The notes beneath the pieces are model-generated. The model was given only the letters and a program-made list of their open reading frames with translations. It made no database searches and was not told the origin of the DNA. A stretch of DNA of 64,000 bases from the NCBI RefSeq assembly GCF_000444995.1, contig NC_022041.1, positions 1,338,001 to 1,402,000 of the forward strand, written 5' to 3'. Origin of the DNA: Paracoccus aminophilus JCM 7686. Its GTDB lineage: Bacteria > Pseudomonadota > Alphaproteobacteria > Rhodobacterales > Rhodobacteraceae. Shown here in pieces: positions 45,766 through 55,457 of this stretch (position 1 is the stretch's first letter; every line of letters begins with the position of its first letter). Both the position numbers and the translations under genes were made by a program.

Positions 45766-46332
45766 TCAGGCGGCGTTCTTGGCCGGATTATCGCGCAACC
45801 AGTCCAGGATCGACTGCGGTGAAGTCGCGCCATAGGGATCACTTGGGCAATCGTCGACCCGACCGGGCTCCTCGAACCAGGCCTCGATCACGCCGTCATT
45901 GACGATCGCGGCATAACGCCAGCTGCGGGCGCCAAAGCCGAGATTGTCCTTGCGCACCAACATGCCCATGCGCTCGGTGAACTCCCCCGAGCCATCCGGG
46001 ATCACCTGGACCATATCGAGATCAAGGCTTTTGGCCCATTGGTTCATGACGAAGCTGTCATTGACCGAGATGCAGTAGATCTCATCAAGGCCAAGTGCCT
46101 TGAGACCGACTGCTGCGGCCTCAAAGCCGGGAAGCTGATAGGTCGTGCAGGTGGGCGTAAAAGCGCCCGGCAGCGAAAAAAGCAGCACGCGGCGGTGCTT
46201 GAAATAATCGTCGCTGGTCATCGGTTGCCAGCGATAGGGATTCGGACCGGGCAGTGAGTCGTCACGCACCCGGGTTTGGAAGGTAACAAACGGAACGGTT
46301 TCGCCGGTTTTCATCACTAATACTTTCGTCAC
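45766..46332 (-). CDS. Peroxiredoxin (Prx5/redoxin type)
   Basis: This 188-residue thiol peroxidase has the peroxidatic cysteine in LPGAFTPTCTTYQLPGF. The remainder (VNDSFVMNQWAKSL, IPDGSGEFTERMGM) fits the Prx5-type redoxin family, which uses glutathione or thioredoxin to reduce peroxides. The genome's gor (35-37 kb) could supply glutathione. ATG 46332 or 46314. Divergent from lipA. Confidence 0.9.
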   Translation of the reverse strand: MTKVLVMKTGETVPFVTFQTRVRDDSLPGPNPYRWQPMTSDDYFKHRRVLLFSLPGAFTPTCTTYQLPGFEAAAVGLKALGLDEIYCISVNDSFVMNQWAKSLDLDMVQVIPDGSGEFTERMGMLVRKDNLGFGARSWRYAAIVNDGVIEAWFEEPGRVDDCPSDPYGATSPQSILDWLRDNPAKNAA

Positions 46333-46455
46333 ATGGTCGGGCCCCGCGGTGGGGGCCGAAGATCCTGAGGAATGTCTTCATTCTGTCGTGGTGGCGGCGT
46401 TGATCAAGCGAAGAGAAGGTTCTAAGTTAATCGGAAATTATCCGAGGGAATTGCC

Positions 46456-47403
46456 ATGGCCGACCTGCCACCCCAGCTGCGTCACCCTGAAAAGGCTCAC
46501 CGACCGGATCAGGCCCAGCCCAAGAAGCCGTCCTGGATCCGCGTCAAGGCGCCGACGAGCGAGGGCTATAAGCAAACCCGCGACATCCTGCGCGAAAACC
46601 GTCTGTCCACCGTCTGCGAAGAGGCCGGTTGCCCCAACGTCGGCGAATGCTGGAGCCAGGGTCACGCCACCATGATGATCATGGGCGAGATCTGCACGCG
46701 CGGCTGTTCGTTCTGCAACGTCCAGACCGGCAAACCGAATGCGCTCGATGTCTTCGAGCCGGGCCGCGTCGCTCATGCCGTCCAAAAGCTCGGGCTGAAC
46801 CATGTCGTGCTGACCTCGGTCGACCGCGACGATCTTGACGATGGCGGGGCCGAGCATTTCGCCCAGACCATCCGCGCGATCCGCCACCGCTCGCCGAAAT
46901 CGACGATCGAGGTCCTGACCCCCGACTTTCTGAAATCAAAGCCGGGCGCGCTCGAAACCGTCGTCGAAGCGCGGCCCGATGTCTTCAACCACAACCTCGA
47001 AACCGTGCCGGGGCTTTATCCCACGGTCCGTCCGGGCGCGCGCTATTTCCATTCGCTGCGGCTGTTGCAGCGCGTGAAAGAGCTTGATCCGGCGATGTTC
47101 ACCAAATCCGGAATCATGGTTGGGCTGGGCGAGGACCGTCAGGGCGTCTTGCAGGTCATGGACGATATGCGCGCTGCCGATATCGATTTCATGACCATCG
47201 GCCAATATCTTCAGCCGACGCCGAAACACCACCGCGTCGATCGTTTCGTCACGCCCGAAGAGTTCGAAAGCTATCAGCGCGCTGCCTTTGGCAAGGGTTT
47301 CCTGATGGTCTCGGCGACGCCGCTCACGCGGTCGAGCTATCATGCCGGCGACGATTTCGCGCAACTGCGCGATGCCCGGTTGAAAAAACTCGGTCTCGCC
47401 TGA
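46456..47403 (+). CDS. lipA: Lipoyl synthase
   Basis: This 315-residue radical-SAM enzyme inserts two sulfurs into octanoyl groups. It has the auxiliary cluster cysteines in [12 protein letters not shown], the radical-SAM motif CTRGCSFC, and the downstream [24 protein letters not shown] and late [10 protein letters not shown]. Length is normal. GAGGGAATTGCC precedes the ATG. It is monocistronic. Confidence 0.95.
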   Translation: MADLPPQLRHPEKAHRPDQAQPKKPSWIRVKAPTSEGYKQTRDILRENRLSTVCEEAGCPNVGECWSQGHATMMIMGEICTRGCSFCNVQTGKPNALDVFEPGRVAHAVQKLGLNHVVLTSVDRDDLDDGGAEHFAQTIRAIRHRSPKSTIEVLTPDFLKSKPGALETVVEARPDVFNHNLETVPGLYPTVRPGARYFHSLRLLQRVKELDPAMFTKSGIMVGLGEDRQGVLQVMDDMRAADIDFMTIGQYLQPTPKHHRVDRFVTPEEFESYQRAAFGKGFLMVSATPLTRSSYHAGDDFAQLRDARLKKLGLA

Positions 47404-47508
47404 GGAAGCTCAGCAAAGGGCTTGCCGAGCGCGGGGAAGCCCGTTATTTGCAAGCCATTGCACGCGCCACACTTTACGGCTCGGGCAAGCGCAAGCTCGG
47501 TTGAGTTT

Positions 47509-47592
47509 GGGGATATGGTGGAATGGTAGACACGGCAGACTCAAAATCTGCTGGCGCAAGCCGTATCGGTTCGAGTCCGATTATCCCTACCA
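47509..47592 (+). tRNA. tRNA-Leu (CAA)
   Basis: An 84-nt cloverleaf. The acceptor stem GGGGATA pairs with TATCCCT, the anticodon stem GCAGA/TCTGC encloses loop CTCAAAA with anticodon CAA, a long variable arm as required for leucine tRNA is present, the T-loop is GGTTCGAGTCC, and CCA is encoded. Confidence 0.95.
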
Positions 47593-47752
47593 CATCAGAC
47601 AAGTCGCAGAAGCACGGGGCCTCGGTCCCGTGTTCTTCTTTGCGGGGCAGGCTTTGGTCTGGCAGGTCCAAGCTTTGGACAATCCCGGACGCCAGTGATT
47701 GCAACCGCGCGGCGGCAGGAGCATTCTTTCGGACAAGATGAAGGAGCCTCTG

Positions 47753-48829
47753 ATGACGATGTCTCACGCCTTGCGCAATCTGGTCCCGATTGATCTGCCG
47801 ATTTTTCAAGCGCCCATGGCCGGGGTCTCCACGCCGGCACTTGCGGCGGCGGTTTCCGAGGCAGGCGGGCTTGGCGCGCTGGGGCTGGGTGCCTCAAATG
47901 TTGCGGCGGCGGGCACGGCCATCGCCGAGCTGAAGGCCCGGACGCAGGCGCCTTTCAACGTCAATTTCTTCTGCCACGAACCCGCCCGCCGCGATGCGGC
48001 GCTCGAGGCGCGCTGGATCGCGCGCATGGCGCCGCTCTTTGCCGATTATGGCGCGGTGCCGCCAGCGGCGCTGGCCGAGATCTATGAGAGCTTTCGCAGC
48101 ACCGATGCCTTCCTCGAGCTTGTGCTCGCGACGCGCCCGGCGGTTGTGAGCTTCCATTTCGGTCTGCCCTTGCCCCATCAGATTGCGGCGATGCGGGGGG
48201 CGGGGCTGGTCATTCTTGTCAGCGCCACCTCACTGGCCGAGGCGCGCGCGATTGTCGCGGCGGGGTGTCATGGCGTGATCGCGCAGGGTTGGGAGGCTGG
48301 GGGGCATCGCGGCATCTTCGACCCCAATGGGCCGGATGAGCGGCTGTCCTGCGCCGATCTGACCCGGCTCTTGGTGCGTGAGATCTCGGTGCCGGTAATC
48401 GCGGCGGGAGGCATTATGGACGGCGCCGATATCCGTCGCGCCTTGGCTAATGGCGCGGCGGCGGCGCAGCTCGGGACGGCCTTTGTCGGCTGCCCTGAAA
48501 GCGCGGCTGATGCGGCCTATCGCGCGCGGATGGCCTCGGGGGGCGAGACGGTGATGACGCGGGTGATCTCGGGGCGTCCGGCGCGCTGTCTGACCAATCG
48601 TTTCACGGCTTGGGGCGAGGATGTCGCCGCGAGCGAGGTCGCCTCTTACCCCTGCGCTTACGATCTTGGCAAAAGCCTGAATGCGGCGGCGAAGGCGCAG
48701 GGCGAAAGCGGCTTTGGCGCGCAATGGTCGGGCACGCAGGCCGCGCGGGCGGGCAGCCGCCCTGCGGCGGAGCTGATGGCCGAACTCGGGCGTGAGCTGG
48801 CCGAAGCAGAGGCATCGGCGCGCCCGTAA
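47753..48829 (+). CDS. Nitronate monooxygenase (NAD(P)H-independent FMN type)
   Basis: This 358-residue TIM-barrel FMN enzyme of the nitronate monooxygenase/2-nitropropane dioxygenase family has PIFQAPMAGVSTPAL at the N-terminus, FNVNFFCHEPA, GCHGVIAQGWEAGGHRG and GTAFVGCPESAADAAY. It would oxidise toxic propionate-3-nitronate or similar nitronates. The frame is open upstream; ATG 47753 is used because AAGGAG sits 7 bases before it. Confidence 0.88.
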   Translation: MTMSHALRNLVPIDLPIFQAPMAGVSTPALAAAVSEAGGLGALGLGASNVAAAGTAIAELKARTQAPFNVNFFCHEPARRDAALEARWIARMAPLFADYGAVPPAALAEIYESFRSTDAFLELVLATRPAVVSFHFGLPLPHQIAAMRGAGLVILVSATSLAEARAIVAAGCHGVIAQGWEAGGHRGIFDPNGPDERLSCADLTRLLVREISVPVIAAGGIMDGADIRRALANGAAAAQLGTAFVGCPESAADAAYRARMASGGETVMTRVISGRPARCLTNRFTAWGEDVAASEVASYPCAYDLGKSLNAAAKAQGESGFGAQWSGTQAARAGSRPAAELMAELGRELAEAEASARP

Positions 48830-48989
48830 TCGCGGAGGAAGCGGAGTACTTCGGGCCGCGTAATCCGGGGACAAGAGATGAGCCATTCGGGCATAAGGCC
48901 GAAGCGTGAAGAAATTGTCTCGGAACTGTCATTCCTGACGCCTGATGGGGTTGCAGCCGCCGAAAAGCTTGTCTAGAAGCACCCTCAGT

Positions 48990-49064
48990 TGGGGCGTGGC
49001 CAAGTGGTAAGGCATCGGTTTTTGGTACCGTGTACCGTAGGTTCGAATCCTACCGCCCCAGCCA
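48990..49064 (+). tRNA. tRNA-Gln (TTG)
   Basis: A 75-nt cloverleaf. The acceptor stem TGGGGCG pairs with CGCCCCA, the loop TTTTGGT carries anticodon TTG, T-arm GTAGGTTCGAATCCTAC, discriminator G, encoded CCA. The first anticodon-stem pair is a T-T mismatch. Confidence 0.93.
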
Positions 49065-49179
49065 AATTTCTGAAAAACTGAACCAAGACAATCTGTTGAC
49101 GCAGAGCCGGACCTGCTGGCCCGGGCTGTTCCGTTTGTCTTGATCTGTCCGCGAGACGCGTTGGGGCCTGCAAAGGCAA

Positions 49180-49208
49180 ACGCCGGGCATCTCTCCCGGC
49201 GTCTTTTC
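49180..49208. terminator. Bidirectional rho-independent terminator near the GMC gene
   Basis: ACGCCGGG (49180-49187) pairs with CCCGGCGT (49195-49202), loop CATCTCT; CTTTTC follows on the plus strand. It lies just after the stop of the minus-strand GMC gene and also follows tRNA-Gln. Confidence 0.75.
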
Positions 49209-50790
49209 ATTGACCGCTCAGAATGAAATCGGCGCAGCGTTCGCCGATCATGATTGTCGGCGCATTGGTATTGCCGCTGACCAGCGCGGGCATGACCGAG
49301 CAATCCGCGATCCGCAGTCCTTTCATGCCCCGCAGCCTCAGTGTCGGATCGACGACCGCGAGATCATCGACCCCCATCTTCGCGGTGCAAGAGGGGTGGA
49401 AGACGGTCTTGGCAAAGCGGCGGCAATGCGCCTCGAGCCCCTCGGGCGTGTCACCGGCGGGGCCGGGCGCGAGCTCCTCGGTCAGAAGACTCGCCAAGGC
49501 AGGCGCCCGCAGGATGCGACGGCAGAGCGAGACCCCGCGCATCATGGTCTGGATGTCGTGATCGGTCGAGAGATTGTTGGCATGAAGAACCGGCAAAGCG
49601 CGCGGATCGGCACTGTGCAGGGTGACCACGCCGCGAGAGGTCGGGCGCAGACAGCAGGGGTTCAGCGAAATCCCATGCTGCTGGGGCGGCGCGCGGTCGG
49701 CATCACCGACCAGCACTGGCACGACATGGATCTGGACATCCGGGCGGCCCGTGCCCGCGGTATCCAGAAAACCGCCCGATTCAATCACATTCGAGGCGAG
49801 AATCCCGGTCCGCGTCAGCAGATATTGCGCCATCAGCCGGACCGCGCGCAGCCCGCGATCCGCGCCGTAAAGGCTGATCGGATCGCGCAGCCCGCCATAG
49901 ACCGAAGCCGCGATATGGTCCTGATAATTCCGGCCAACCCCGTCGAGCCGATGGCTCTGCGCGATCCCATGCGGGGCCAAAGCCTCCTCCGGGCCGATCC
50001 CCGACAGCATCAGGATTTTCGGCGTCCCGAGCCCACCCGCCGAGAGAATGACCTCATGGCGCGCGGTAAAGCTCTGGACCTGACCATTGCTCATGCGGAC
50101 CTCGACGCCGTAAACGCGGTCGCTCTCGATCAGCAGACGCTGGACCTCGGCGCCATGGCGCAAGGTCAGGCGCGGGTTCTTGCGGATCGGGCCGAGATAG
50201 GTCACCGCCGTCGATGCGCGCCGCCCGTTCTGCGTGGTCGATTGGAAAAAGCCCACGCCCTCTTGTTTCGCCCCGTTGAAATCCTGCGTCAGCGGCAGGC
50301 CCGCCTGTTGCGCCGCGCGCAGGAACGCATAGGCTAAGGGATGGCGATGCGCGGGGTCCGAGACGGTCAGGGGGCCTTCCGTGCCGTGGAACTCATCGGC
50401 AAGACGGCAATTCGCCTCGGCCTTGCGGAAATAGGGCAGGACATCGGCATAGGACCAGCCGGTTGCGCCGAGACCTGCCCAGCCGTCGTAATCCTGCGCA
50501 TCGCCGCGAATATAGATCATCGCATTGACCGAGGACGAGCCGCCAAGCGTGCGCCCCTGCGGCACGTTCATCACCCGTCCCAAAGCGCCGGGCTCGGGCT
50601 CGGTCGCATAGGGCCAGGTGCGCTGCGAGCCGATGACGCGCACGAAAGTGCCGGGGATATGGACGAAGGGGGTGCGATCGCTCGGGCCTGCTTCGAGCAG
50701 CAGGACCGAGCGTCCGGCATCGACCAGACGGCGCGTGACAACCGCGCCGCCCGAGCCTGCGCCGATCACGATATGATCGAAGCTCTCCAT
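49207..50790 (-). CDS. GMC-family oxidoreductase (choline dehydrogenase-like)
   Basis: This 527-residue FAD enzyme has the N-terminal motif FDHIVIGAGSGGAVVTRRL, then GRTLGGSSSVNAMIYIRG, and the C-terminal catalytic region HPSCTAKMGVDDLAVVDPTLRLRG. GMC enzymes oxidise alcohols. It is the last gene of the TRAP operon; with the adjacent aldehyde dehydrogenase (4-bp gap) it could take an alcohol to an acid. The substrate is unknown. Confidence 0.88.
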   Translation of the reverse strand: MESFDHIVIGAGSGGAVVTRRLVDAGRSVLLLEAGPSDRTPFVHIPGTFVRVIGSQRTWPYATEPEPGALGRVMNVPQGRTLGGSSSVNAMIYIRGDAQDYDGWAGLGATGWSYADVLPYFRKAEANCRLADEFHGTEGPLTVSDPAHRHPLAYAFLRAAQQAGLPLTQDFNGAKQEGVGFFQSTTQNGRRASTAVTYLGPIRKNPRLTLRHGAEVQRLLIESDRVYGVEVRMSNGQVQSFTARHEVILSAGGLGTPKILMLSGIGPEEALAPHGIAQSHRLDGVGRNYQDHIAASVYGGLRDPISLYGADRGLRAVRLMAQYLLTRTGILASNVIESGGFLDTAGTGRPDVQIHVVPVLVGDADRAPPQQHGISLNPCCLRPTSRGVVTLHSADPRALPVLHANNLSTDHDIQTMMRGVSLCRRILRAPALASLLTEELAPGPAGDTPEGLEAHCRRFAKTVFHPSCTAKMGVDDLAVVDPTLRLRGMKGLRIADCSVMPALVSGNTNAPTIMIGERCADFILSGQ

Positions 50791-50794
50791 CCGC

Positions 50795-52246
50795 TCAACC
50801 GTTCAGCTGCGAGACGAATTTGGTGGTGAGATAGGCCTGAATGCCTTCCGAACCGCCCTCTGATCCATGGCCCGAATCCTTGACGCCGCCGAACGGGGTC
50901 TCAGGCGCGGCAAGGCCGAAATGGTTGAGCGAGAGCATCCCGGTCTCGATCCCGCGCACCATCGCATGCGTGCGCTCGGTGCGATGGGAAAAGCCGAAAG
51001 CGGCCAGACCGAAGGGCAGGCGGTTCGCTTCCGCAATCGCCTCGGAGAGATCGGAGAAGCGGTTCAGGATCGCGATCGGACCGAAGGGCTCTTCGTTCAT
51101 GATCCGCGCCGAGACCGGCACATCCGCCAAAACCGTTGGCTGGAAGAAGAAGCCGGTATTGCCGTGGCGCGCGCCGCCGGTCAGCAGCCGCGCGCCTTGC
51201 GCGACCGCATCATCGACCAGCGCCTGCATCGCATCGAGCCTCCTCGCATGGGCAAGCGGGCCCATGGTCACGCCCTCTTGCGTGCCCTCGCCAAGCGTGA
51301 GGCTTTGCGCGGCCGCGACAAAGGCCTCGGCAAAACCGTCAAAGGCGGCCTCTTGGATCAGGAAGCGCGTGGGCGAGGCGCAGACCTGCCCGGCATTGCG
51401 GAATTTCAGCCCGGCGCCGAGGGCCGCGGCCTTGGCGATGTCATAATCGTCGCAGACGATATAGGGGGCGTGACCGCCGAGCTCCATCGTCGTGCGCTTG
51501 AGATGGCGCGCGGCCATGGCGCCGAGATGCTGGCCGACTTGCACCGAGCCCGTGAACGAGACCTTGCGGATCACCGGCGAGGGGATCAGATGCGCGGAGA
51601 TCTCGGCGGGCACACCAAAGACGAGGTTCAGCGCCCCCGCAGGCACGCCCGCCTCCTCAAAGCATTTGACCAGGATGATGATGCAAGAGGGGGTTTCCTC
51701 GGGTGCTTTGGCGATGATCGTGCAGCCCGCCGCCAGCGCGCCCGCGATCTTGCGCACGATCTGGCCGATCGGGAAGTTCCACGGGCTGAAGGCCGCGACC
51801 GGGCCGACGGGTTCGAGGATGGTGCTTTGCATGACTTCGGGCTGGCGGGTCGGGATGACGCGGCCATAGGTGCGGCGCGCTTCCTCGGCATACCAGTCGA
51901 TGTGATCGCCCGCGCCGCCTGCTTCCATCCGCGCCTCGGCCAAAGGCTTGCCCTGTTCGCGCGTCATCGCCTGCGCCATCTCCTCGGCGCGCGCACGGGC
52001 CAAGGCGGCTGCGCGCTTCAGGATCGCCGCGCGCTCATAGGCCGAGGTTCGCGACCACGGGCCAAAGGCGCGCGCCGCTGCGGCCAGCGCGGCGTCGAGA
52101 TCGGCGGCTTCGGCCAAAGCCACCTCGCCGATCTGCGCGCCGGTGGCGGGGTTCAGCACCGCGCCGCGACGATTGCCCGAACCGGCGGTCCAGTGGCCGT
52201 CGATGAACAGGGAGGGGCTAGGGGAAATCTCTGGGGAATTGCTCAT
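50795..52246 (-). CDS. Aldehyde dehydrogenase (succinate-semialdehyde dehydrogenase-like)
   Basis: This NAD(P)-dependent dehydrogenase of about 483 residues has FSPWNFPIG, EETPSCIIILV, the SFTGSVQVGQHLG cofactor region, MELGGHAPYIV with the general-base glutamate, and FRNAGQVCASPTRF with the catalytic cysteine. It resembles the GabD branch. ATG 52246 follows GGAG; the frame is open for 13 more codons. Coupled to the GMC gene. Confidence 0.9.
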   Translation of the reverse strand: MSNSPEISPSPSLFIDGHWTAGSGNRRGAVLNPATGAQIGEVALAEAADLDAALAAAARAFGPWSRTSAYERAAILKRAAALARARAEEMAQAMTREQGKPLAEARMEAGGAGDHIDWYAEEARRTYGRVIPTRQPEVMQSTILEPVGPVAAFSPWNFPIGQIVRKIAGALAAGCTIIAKAPEETPSCIIILVKCFEEAGVPAGALNLVFGVPAEISAHLIPSPVIRKVSFTGSVQVGQHLGAMAARHLKRTTMELGGHAPYIVCDDYDIAKAAALGAGLKFRNAGQVCASPTRFLIQEAAFDGFAEAFVAAAQSLTLGEGTQEGVTMGPLAHARRLDAMQALVDDAVAQGARLLTGGARHGNTGFFFQPTVLADVPVSARIMNEEPFGPIAILNRFSDLSEAIAEANRLPFGLAAFGFSHRTERTHAMVRGIETGMLSLNHFGLAAPETPFGGVKDSGHGSEGGSEGIQAYLTTKFVSQLNG

Positions 52247-52363
52247 GGGAAGGCTCCGGGCAATAGGGGGAGGAGGCGCGGCCACGACAGGCCGTACCGA
52301 GAGGAGATGGCGAATTTTGAGGAAAAGCGCGCCGCAGCGGGCGCGGGTCAGATCCGTGCCGGA

Positions 52364-52711
52364 TCAGACTTCGGGCAGGGGTGCATATTCGGGCCGCGCC
52401 GGGGTGAAGACGTCGATATTGATGACCTCTTCATCGCCGACAACGACCGCATGATGCATGACATCGCCGGGGATGGTGACAATGCCGCCCGGGCCAAGGC
52501 GCACGATCTGATCGCCGATGTGAAAATCCGCCGTGCCCGAGACGATATAGGCAATCTGCTCGTTCGGATGTTTGTGCGGGCGCGGCTCATGGCCGGGCTG
52601 CAGGCGATGGAGCGCCAGCGTCGCGCCTGCGCCGGAAAAGGCCTTTTGCTCGACGCCCTTGCGGATTTCCTTCCATTCGAGGGTCGACCAGTCGATCTGA
52701 TGGATGTTCAT
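52364..52711 (-). CDS. Cupin-domain protein
   Basis: This 115-residue single-domain cupin has the motif-1 metal residues in PGHEPRPHKHPNEQIAYIVSG and motif-2 PGDVMHHAVV. It may be a metal-dependent isomerase/dioxygenase or a ligand-binding accessory protein. ATG 52711 is used; the frame is open far upstream. It lies 11 bp after the aldolase. A 117-bp gap, with no motif seen, separates it from the aldehyde dehydrogenase. Confidence 0.85.
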   Translation of the reverse strand: MNIHQIDWSTLEWKEIRKGVEQKAFSGAGATLALHRLQPGHEPRPHKHPNEQIAYIVSGTADFHIGDQIVRLGPGGIVTIPGDVMHHAVVVGDEEVINIDVFTPARPEYAPLPEV

Positions 52712-52722
52712 TCTTGTTCCTT

Positions 52723-53469
52723 TCAACTGTCGCGGCTGGCGGCCATGAGCCTGCGCGCGCCGCCTTGAAGCAGCCCCTGATCCGAGCCGCAGACGAAAAC
52801 GGAAATGCCGCGCGCCCGCATCGGTGCGATCTGCGCGGGATCGCCGACGAAAAGCCCGGCCGCCTTGCCATGGTGCTGCGCGGCAGCGGCGACCTGATCG
52901 ATGGCGGCCTGCATTTCGGGCGCATCGCCCGTGCACCCGAGCGAGAGCGCGAGATCCTGCGGGCCGATGAACAGGACATCGACCTCGGGCACGGCGGCGA
53001 TCTCGTCGAGATGGGGGAGCGCCGCGGCATCCTCGATCTGGGCGAGAAAGACCGTCTCGGCGTCCGAGCGCGCGCGGTAATCGGCGGGGTTCATCCGGCC
53101 GTAATTCCCGGCGCGACCCGAGGGCGAAAAGCCGCGTCCGCGCGCATATTTCATTGCCTCGGCCACCGTCACCGCCTCGCGCGCGCTGCGGATATGGGGG
53201 ACCATGACACCCGCGCAGCCCAGATCGAGCGCGGGCCAGATTGCGGGCCCTGCCGCATGGCTCGCGCGGATCAGGACCGGCAACCCGCTCGCCCGGCCCG
53301 CCAGCGCGATCAAATCGAGCGCCTCGATCCCGATGGGCGCATGTTCCTGATCGACGACGACGAAATCGACGCCGCCGCGCCCGAGAAGTTCGGTGACCTG
53401 CGGGCTCGGGGTCTTCTGGAACGGGCCGACGACCAGCTCGCCCGCCAGAATGCGCGCGCGCAGGCTCAT
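52723..53469 (-). CDS. HpcH/HpaI-family aldolase
   Basis: This 248-residue class II aldolase has FVVVDQEHAPIGIEAL near residue 35, VLIRASHAAGPAIWPALDLG and VMVPHIRSAREAV. The family cleaves 2-keto-3-deoxy or 2,4-dihydroxy acid substrates to pyruvate and an aldehyde. This suggests the pathway generates pyruvate. It overlaps the DUF6282 gene by 4 bp. Confidence 0.88.
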   Translation of the reverse strand: MSLRARILAGELVVGPFQKTPSPQVTELLGRGGVDFVVVDQEHAPIGIEALDLIALAGRASGLPVLIRASHAAGPAIWPALDLGCAGVMVPHIRSAREAVTVAEAMKYARGRGFSPSGRAGNYGRMNPADYRARSDAETVFLAQIEDAAALPHLDEIAAVPEVDVLFIGPQDLALSLGCTGDAPEMQAAIDQVAAAAQHHGKAAGLFVGDPAQIAPMRARGISVFVCGSDQGLLQGGARRLMAASRDS

Positions 53470-54371
53470 GCGTCGAGCCCGGCGAGTTGGGCCGCATTGG
53501 TCGCGGTCATCAGCCGGATCTCGTCATCGCTGTGACCGAGCCCGATCAGCACCTCGATGATCTGGCGGAAGCCCTCGACCGGGGTCGGGTTGTTCTTCTG
53601 GCCAAGATCCGAGCCAAAGAGCGTGTTTTCCACGCCCGCCGCCGCAATCACCTCGCGCAGATGGTCAGTGTCGAAGATGTGGAAGGTAGAGGGCACGAAC
53701 ATGCAGATCGAATGTTCCATCTTCACGCCCATGGCGACGAGCTGGCGGATATCCTCCATCGAGCCCTCGTTGACATAGGTCGGATGGTTCAGAAAAAGCC
53801 GCGTGACGCCGCGCGCGCGCGCCTCTTCATAGAAGGGAAAGCATTCGCTGATATGGTGGTGACCCGCCGAGACGACCGCGTCATTTTCCGCGATCAGATC
53901 AAGAATCTCTTTGACCTCATCAAGCACCGCACCCTTGTCATCGACCAGAACCGTCGGAATAGCGGCGACGGTCTTTTTCGAATTGACCGGGAATTTGTTC
54001 TTGAAATCGGCCTCTTTGGCCTCGTGATCCATATGGTTCTTGGCATGGGCCGTCGCCATCCAGACCACGCGCGCGCCCTGTTTGAGCGCATAATCCACTG
54101 CCGAAGGGTTCAGCCCGCCGACGGGATTGTTCAGAACGATCGCGCCGATCGCCTGCGTCGTAAAGCCCATATTATCGTTGATCAGCCGGGTGACCGGCAT
54201 GGTCGGGTAGTAGTGATCCTTGATCAGGACCGCGCGCATTCCCGCCTCATTGGCTTCGCGCACCACCTCGATATGATCGACCTTGCGCGGGTGAAGCGAG
54301 GGGCCGGGATGGGTGTGCAGATCGACCGCGCCTTTCATCAGCGCGTCGATGCGGGGGGTAAGATCGGTCAT
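53466..54371 (-). CDS. DUF6282-family metal-dependent hydrolase-like protein
   Basis: This 301-residue protein has an amidohydrolase-like opening, DLHTHPGPSLHPRKVDH (metal-binding HxH near residues 19-21), then LIKDHYYPT, SAGHHHISECFP and FLNHPTYVNEGS. The histidine pattern resembles the metal-dependent hydrolase fold. DUF6282 has no known reaction. Placed between a dihydroorotate-dehydrogenase-like gene and an aldolase, it may open a ring or cleave an amide, but this is inference. ATG 54371 overlaps the upstream stop by one base. Confidence 0.8.
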   Translation of the reverse strand: MTDLTPRIDALMKGAVDLHTHPGPSLHPRKVDHIEVVREANEAGMRAVLIKDHYYPTMPVTRLINDNMGFTTQAIGAIVLNNPVGGLNPSAVDYALKQGARVVWMATAHAKNHMDHEAKEADFKNKFPVNSKKTVAAIPTVLVDDKGAVLDEVKEILDLIAENDAVVSAGHHHISECFPFYEEARARGVTRLFLNHPTYVNEGSMEDIRQLVAMGVKMEHSICMFVPSTFHIFDTDHLREVIAAAGVENTLFGSDLGQKNNPTPVEGFRQIIEVLIGLGHSDDEIRLMTATNAAQLAGLDA

Positions 54372-55453
54372 CAGAGGTCTCCGGTCAGAAGGTCGGTCCG
54401 GGCGTCGGGCAGCGCCGGGGGGATGAAGTTGCGCCATTGCGCATCGAGTTTCGGCATATCGGCAAAGCGCTTGCGGGCATCCGCCGCGCGGCCGGTGATT
54501 TCGGTGACGGTGACGTTTTTCTCGGCGCAATAGGCCTCGAGGCTTTCGACGGCCCCCGAGAGGACCGACCAGCCGCGCAGCATGACCGCTGACGAGAGGC
54601 CGACCGCCGAGGCCCCGGCGAGCACCATCCGCGCGACATCCGCGCCGTTTGTCGCGCCATTGATGCCGATGAGGGAGGCCTCGGGCCCGAGGAGCGCGCG
54701 CGTGGTCGCCAGCCAATGGCAGGTCAGCGGCAGGTTCCAAAAGCCGCCAACCCCGCAACTGGTCGAAAGGATCGGCGCCATCGTCTCGAGATCGGGGACC
54801 AGCCCAAGCGCGCGTCCCGCCATGACGACGCTTTCGGCCCCGGCCGCGAAGGCTGCGCGTGCAAGCTCGGGCACGCGCTCGCTTTGGCCGGTGATCTTGA
54901 TCCAGACCGGGATCTTCACCGCCGCGACCATCATCGCGGTCAGGGCACCGACGCGCTCGGGCGAGAGCTCGGTTGCCACGGCACCCTTGGCGGCTTGGCT
55001 CGCATAGGGCGTGCCGATGTTGAATTCGAGCACGCGAAAGCCCGCCGCCTCGATCTGGCGGGCCATCTCGACCGCCGGTTCGGGGGCGGCAAGGATCAGC
55101 GAGGGCACATAGAGGCAGTCATGCGCCCGCGCGAAACGGTCCATCTCGACCGATTGCGCCAGCCAATCGGCAAAGCCCAAAGGATGAAGCCCCGAGCGGG
55201 TCAGCACCGTCGCCGGGGGCGCGTCAGCCCCCCAGGGCATGGGCCGCCAATCAGGCCCGAGTGCGACATATTCGGCGCGGGTCAGCTGATCCTTGGCCGC
55301 CTCGGATTCATTGGTCGATTTGCCGACCACCGCCCCCGCACCGGCCAAAATGGCCGAGCGGATGCCCTCTGCGTCAATCAGATGCTCGCCCGCCGCCGCA
55401 ATCACCGGGTTTTTCAAACGCAACCGCCCGATCCGGGTTTCTAGTTTGCTCAT
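54371..55453 (-). CDS. Dihydroorotate dehydrogenase-like FMN protein
   Basis: This 360-residue FMN-binding TIM-barrel protein has LKNPVIAAAGEHLIDAEGIR near the N-terminus, VLEFNIGTPYASQAA, PVWIKITGQSERVPELA, IGINGATNGADVARM and AVGLSSAVMLRG. It resembles the dihydroorotate dehydrogenase/PreA group that reduces or oxidises pyrimidine-type rings. No PreT-type partner is in the operon. The substrate is unknown. It is the first gene after the TRAP transporter, 4 bp away. Confidence 0.82.
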   Translation of the reverse strand: MSKLETRIGRLRLKNPVIAAAGEHLIDAEGIRSAILAGAGAVVGKSTNESEAAKDQLTRAEYVALGPDWRPMPWGADAPPATVLTRSGLHPLGFADWLAQSVEMDRFARAHDCLYVPSLILAAPEPAVEMARQIEAAGFRVLEFNIGTPYASQAAKGAVATELSPERVGALTAMMVAAVKIPVWIKITGQSERVPELARAAFAAGAESVVMAGRALGLVPDLETMAPILSTSCGVGGFWNLPLTCHWLATTRALLGPEASLIGINGATNGADVARMVLAGASAVGLSSAVMLRGWSVLSGAVESLEAYCAEKNVTVTEITGRAADARKRFADMPKLDAQWRNFIPPALPDARTDLLTGDL

Positions 55454-55457
55454 CGGA